From contig NZ_JACHVU010000014.1 in the NCBI RefSeq assembly GCF_014190915.1, positions 1 to 52,762 of the forward strand: a DNA stretch of 52,762 bases. Direction: 5' to 3'. The stretch comes from Mycolicibacterium iranicum. Lineage in GTDB: Bacteria > Actinomycetota > Actinomycetes > Mycobacteriales > Mycobacteriaceae. Shown here piece by piece: positions 52,715 to 52,762 of the stretch. A program made the position numbers and the translations under genes. The notes under the pieces are model-generated. The model made no database searches. It was given only the letters and a program-made list of their open reading frames with translations, and had not been told where the DNA came from. The number at the start of each line of letters is the position of its first letter. The first letter of the stretch is position 1.

Positions 52715-52762
52715 CAGATCACCGCTGTCCTTTTCTCTTCGCGCAGGCGCTCATCTGTGCTT

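Overview
The window is high-GC actinobacterial DNA from a mycobacterium, most likely a fast-growing Mycolicibacterium. The evidence is the set of mycobacterial marker genes (mshB for mycothiol, fbiC for coenzyme F420, pimE and lpqW for mannosylated cell-envelope lipids, an F420-type flavin reductase of the Rv1155 type) and gene order. Reading left to right, the core genes follow, as far as I recall it, the M. tuberculosis order from about Rv1202 down to Rv1151c. The (R)-amine-transaminase-like protein here closely resembles the one I recall from M. vanbaalenii. These comparisons are from memory; no search was run.

Layout. 0.1-8.4 kb: an ABC-F ATPase, then dapE and dapD (lysine/diaminopimelate pathway). 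Between the two dap genes sits a leftward three-gene cassette: LysR regulator, APC permease and class IV (R)-amine-transaminase-like enzyme. An M15 peptidase lipoprotein follows. 8.4-18 kb: VOC protein, fadD36-type acyl-CoA synthetase, Nudix hydrolase, secreted protein, a fused proline dehydrogenase/aldehyde dehydrogenase (putA), dapC-type aminotransferase, 7Fe ferredoxin, GH16-like protein and YceI. 18-27 kb: FAH-family hydrolase, fbiC, a membrane protein, a 35-codon small gene, mshB, lpqW, typA. 27-31 kb: small Cys-rich and membrane proteins, mutT2, pterin dehydratase, pimE. 31-36 kb: two Ala/Pro-rich exported proteins, DUF1059 protein, nitroreductase, a degenerate resolvase domain, an HhH-GPD protein and a DUF732 protein. 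36-42 kb: a LytS-type kinase and LytTR response regulator run directly into two modules, each a small membrane protein plus a solute:sodium symporter of the acetate/pyruvate type. 42-52.8 kb: acyltransferase, DUF5302 protein, F420-type reductase, two tandem methyltransferases, GntR, sirtuin, an mmpL-tetR-methyltransferase operon with a clear palindromic operator, DoxX, a small ORF with a strong hairpin, and a nitronate monooxygenase.

How genes work together. dapE, dapD and the dapC-type gene serve diaminopimelate synthesis. fbiC supplies the F420 that the Rv1155-type reductase could bind. pimE and lpqW act in PIM/LAM synthesis. The LytS/LytTR pair and the symporters look like a monocarboxylate sensing and uptake locus, with a CRP-like site before the second transporter module.

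The most unusual non-coding signals are four copies of a ~64-bp palindromic repeat (one supplies the start and signal-peptide n-region of a lipoprotein gene), a perfect 29-bp-arm hairpin at 33320-33383, and two places where a gene's 3' end including its stop has been tandemly copied. No rRNA, tRNA, CRISPR array, insertion sequence or prophage was seen. No gene-free stretch exceeds about 220 bases.
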